Below are positions 6,117-7,764 of a DNA stretch of 7,764 nucleotides, one piece after another. Both the position numbers and the translations under genes were made by a program. This stretch comes from an uncultured Flavobacteriaceae bacterium (GTDB lineage: Bacteria > Bacteroidota > Bacteroidia > Flavobacteriales > Flavobacteriaceae): positions 1 through 7,764 of the forward strand of contig CAMZMA010000098.1 in assembly GCA_947311815.1 (NCBI GenBank). The letters are read 5' to 3'. How positions within the stretch are numbered: position 1 is the stretch's first letter; every line of letters begins with the position of its first letter. The notes beneath the pieces are model-generated. The model saw only the letters and a program-made list of their open reading frames with translations. It did no database searches and had not been told where the DNA came from.

Positions 6117-7157
6117 TTATTTTCCTACTTTAATTAATTCTACCTCAAAAATTATATCTGCATTTGGTGGAATTGCTCTACCAGCACCACGACTTCCGTA
6201 AGCCAAATGCGATGGTATATACAATATCGCTTTTTGTCCTTCTTTTAATTTCAAAACACCTTCATCCCAACCTTGTATCACTTTTCCTACTCCAATTTCT
6301 GTTTTAAAAGTTCTATTTCTTTTTACAGAGGAATCAAACATCGTTCCATCACGTAAATAACCTGTATAATGTATCTCTACTGTATTCCCTTTTTTTGGTT
6401 GTTTTCCATTTGGATTTCCCTCGTTTTCAAAAAACATTTTTAATCCTGATTGATATACTGTTGCTTTTGTTTCTTTATCAAATATATCTTTCATTAAAGC
6501 TAATTTTTCTTCTTTTGCTTTTTTTGCTTGCTCTTCCATTTTAGCAAAGCCATCTGAAAATATTTTTTTAGCATTAAAGTTTTTTGCTTTTGCTCCTTTT
6601 CGGATAATAGTTATTTTTTCTATTAAATCGTCTTTTTTGATAACATCTACAATTTCTTGTCCTTTTAAAACATGTCCGAAAATAGTATGTTTTCCATTTA
6701 ACCAAGGTGTTGCTTTATGGGTAATAAAAAACTGACTTCCGTTTGTAGAAGGACCTGAATTTGCCATAGATAAAATTCCTGCTTTATCGTGTTTTAAGGA
6801 ATCATCAAATTCATCCATAAATTTATAACCAGGATTTCCAGTTCCTGTACCTAAAGGGTCGCCTCCTTGTATCATGAAATCTTTTAATACTCTATGGAAT
6901 TTTAAACCATCGTAAAAAGGTTTTCCTTTGTATTTATCGTTTACATATTCGTTTGTTCCTTCTGCTAAAGAAACGAAATTTGCAACTGTTATCGGTGTTT
7001 TTTCCATTTCTAATTGCAAAATAATATCACCATATTTTGTTGCAATAACGGCATACATTCCATCTCCATATTCCGACACTGCATTGTCGTTAGTTTTATT
7101 ACACGAAATTGTAAATAATACGATTAATAAGCTTAAAAATTTAATTGTTTTGTTCAT
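6117..7157 (-). CDS. Cyclophilin-FKBP fusion peptidyl-prolyl isomerase lipoprotein
   Basis: A 346-residue lipoprotein with two isomerase domains. The signal peptide ends in a lipobox, LFTISC, with Cys19 as the lipidated residue, followed by a short polar tether. The cyclophilin domain (about 33-187) keeps Arg89, Phe94, Met95, Gln97, Gln142, Phe144, Trp152, Leu153 and His157, which match the CypA active-site residues. A Lys/Glu-rich, probably coiled helical linker runs from about 195 to 230. The FKBP domain (about 233-346) keeps Tyr264, Asp275, Val293, Ile294, Trp297, Tyr320 and Phe337. Both domains look catalytically complete. It probably acts on envelope proteins from a membrane-anchored position. 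Its start overlaps the end of gldI by 17 bases, so the two are probably coupled in translation. It is a tandem paralogue of the downstream gene, which has lost or never had the lipid anchor. The ATG at 7157 gives a complete signal peptide and lipobox. Confidence 0.93.
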   Translation of the reverse strand: MNKTIKFLSLLIVLFTISCNKTNDNAVSEYGDGMYAVIATKYGDIILQLEMEKTPITVANFVSLAEGTNEYVNDKYKGKPFYDGLKFHRVLKDFMIQGGDPLGTGTGNPGYKFMDEFDDSLKHDKAGILSMANSGPSTNGSQFFITHKATPWLNGKHTIFGHVLKGQEIVDVIKKDDLIEKITIIRKGAKAKNFNAKKIFSDGFAKMEEQAKKAKEEKLALMKDIFDKETKATVYQSGLKMFFENEGNPNGKQPKKGNTVEIHYTGYLRDGTMFDSSVKRNRTFKTEIGVGKVIQGWDEGVLKLKEGQKAILYIPSHLAYGSRGAGRAIPPNADIIFEVELIKVGK

Positions 7158-7698
7158 CTTTTTTTATTTTTGTTTTAATTTCTTTTAAAAATACTTCAAT
7201 AATTAATGGTTGATTGGGAGCAATAACATCCTCATATCCTGTTGCTCCGAATGCTTTATTAGATGGTAAAAAAAACACAGCCGTTTCGCCTAACTGCATC
7301 ATCTTAATACCTTCTTGTATTCCTGTTATAAATTCTTCGCCATCTACTTTATAAATTTTATCTGCCTTACTTTTTTGATTTGGAGAACCTAGCTGATTCT
7401 TAGCAAAAATAATTCCATTATTAATGTCTCGTATCTCATAATTAATAATCACTTCATCTCCTTTTTTTGGATACATTGCTATGGTATCTATTTTAGATTT
7501 TAGATAAAACCAAAAGCCTTTATGTGAATTTATATAGTAATGTGCTGTGTCTTTTTTACGAAATTCCTCAAAAATTTCCTCATCCATTTCATTGACTAAT
7601 TTATTCCGTTTTACAGATGCTTGTAAAAAATTACTTTTTGTTTTTACTATTGGTCTTCTTGGCTTTGGTTCAAAACAAGACAATAGTAAAAAAGGCAA
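7141..7698 (-). CDS. gldI: Gliding motility lipoprotein GldI (FKBP-like), start codon missing
   Basis: This FKBP-like lipoprotein matches GldI, which is required for gliding in Flavobacterium johnsoniae. Seen here, numbered from the TTG at 7698, are a hydrophobic run ending LLLSC with the lipidated Cys8, then PRRP, an acidic helix (about 30-50), GFWFY near 61-65, and an FKBP domain (about 78-175) with GDEVIINYEI, VDGEEFITGIQEGIKMM and FFLPSNKAFG. The FKBP site is divergent: the Trp position is Ile127 and the usual Tyr of AYG is Phe150, so isomerase activity may be weak or absent. The frame stays open upstream to a TGA at 7726-7728 but contains no ATG. Hydrophobic signal-peptide codons continue to about 7708, where an inverted copy of internal gldI sequence begins. 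The true start therefore lies beyond this junction and is missing. TTG 7698 is only a placeholder. The 3' end overlaps the next gene by 17 bases. Confidence 0.87.
   Translation of the reverse strand: MPFLLLSCFEPKPRRPIVKTKSNFLQASVKRNKLVNEMDEEIFEEFRKKDTAHYYINSHKGFWFYLKSKIDTIAMYPKKGDEVIINYEIRDINNGIIFAKNQLGSPNQKSKADKIYKVDGEEFITGIQEGIKMMQLGETAVFFLPSNKAFGATGYEDVIAPNQPLIIEVFLKEIKTKIKKDEQNN
7557..7612 (+). repeat. Left arm of a perfect 56-bp inverted repeat (inside gldI)
   Basis: These 56 bases lie within the gldI coding region (about codons 30-48) and are the exact reverse complement of 7709-7764. I checked the pairing base by base and found no mismatch. The arms are separated by 96 bases, and the pairing ends at the inner side after a TTTT/AAAA run. 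This arm is the native copy because it fits the GldI protein. Confidence 0.97.
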
Positions 7699-7708
7699 AA
7701 TAAATATG

Positions 7709-7764
7709 AAAACGGAATAAATTAGTCAATGAAATGGATGAGGAAATTTTTGAGGAATTTCGTA
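7709..7764 (-). repeat. Right arm of the 56-bp inverted repeat, a fold-back copy of gldI codons at the window end
   Basis: The last 56 bases repeat internal gldI sequence in reverse orientation, so gldI codons 30-48 read here on the plus strand. The match is perfect and runs to the last base, so the repeat may be longer outside the window. It replaces the expected gldI signal-peptide start and promoter. Its inner edge has a 4-base AAAA/TTTT microhomology. It looks like a template-switch chimera or a true inverted duplication, not a functional gene. Confidence 0.95.

Noticed and set aside
6928..7188. Plus-strand open frame opposite the lipoprotein isomerase start
   Set aside because: It is antisense to the signal peptide and cyclophilin codons; its hydrophobic look reflects T-rich antisense of Lys/Asn codons.
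7557..7764. Terminal inverted repeat of a mobile element
   Set aside because: The left arm is ordinary gldI coding sequence and the spacer is gldI signal-peptide sequence; no transposase or target duplication is seen.

Overview
The window looks like chromosomal DNA of a Flavobacteriia member (phylum Bacteroidota), probably a gliding or formerly gliding marine-type Flavobacteriaceae. The reasons are very low G+C, start sites without Shine-Dalgarno sequences, a TAnnTTTG-type promoter element, a GldI gliding-motility lipoprotein, paired DUF3857/transglutaminase-like exported proteins, and cyclophilin-FKBP fusion proteins. It starts inside one gene, and its right end is a fold-back copy of gldI sequence, so it may be a contig edge.

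Positions 1-1062, plus strand, form a sulfur module. It holds the 3' end of a sulfide:quinone-oxidoreductase-like flavoprotein, a TusE/DsrC-family sulfur carrier with only the C-terminal cysteine, and a DsrE2-family protein with a single cysteine. A strong hairpin terminator closes it. Together they suggest oxidation of sulfide by a membrane flavoenzyme, with the sulfur handled as protein persulfides.

Positions 1063-5015, plus strand, hold a promoter and a two-gene operon joined by an ATGA overlap. Both genes encode exported proteins with a DUF3857 domain followed by a transglutaminase-like fold. The first keeps the Cys and His of the catalytic site. The second has Val and Tyr there and looks like a non-catalytic partner.

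Positions 5016-7764, minus strand, hold a prolyl-isomerase cluster read in the order gldI, cyclophilin-FKBP lipoprotein, then a second cyclophilin-FKBP protein with a cleavable-type signal peptide. The two fusion proteins are tandem paralogues with all recognised active-site residues kept, and they probably fold proteins in the cell envelope. A long perfect stem-loop separates them. The stop codons of the two convergent operons touch with no base between them.

The oddest structure is at the right edge. The last 56 bases are an exact reverse complement of internal gldI codons, 96 bases away. This fold-back starts inside the gldI signal-peptide region and removes the true start codon. A template-switch or assembly chimera explains it most simply, but a real rearrangement cannot be excluded from sequence alone. 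I saw no CRISPR array, tRNA, rRNA, insertion sequence or origin, and no gene-free stretch longer than 300 bases.
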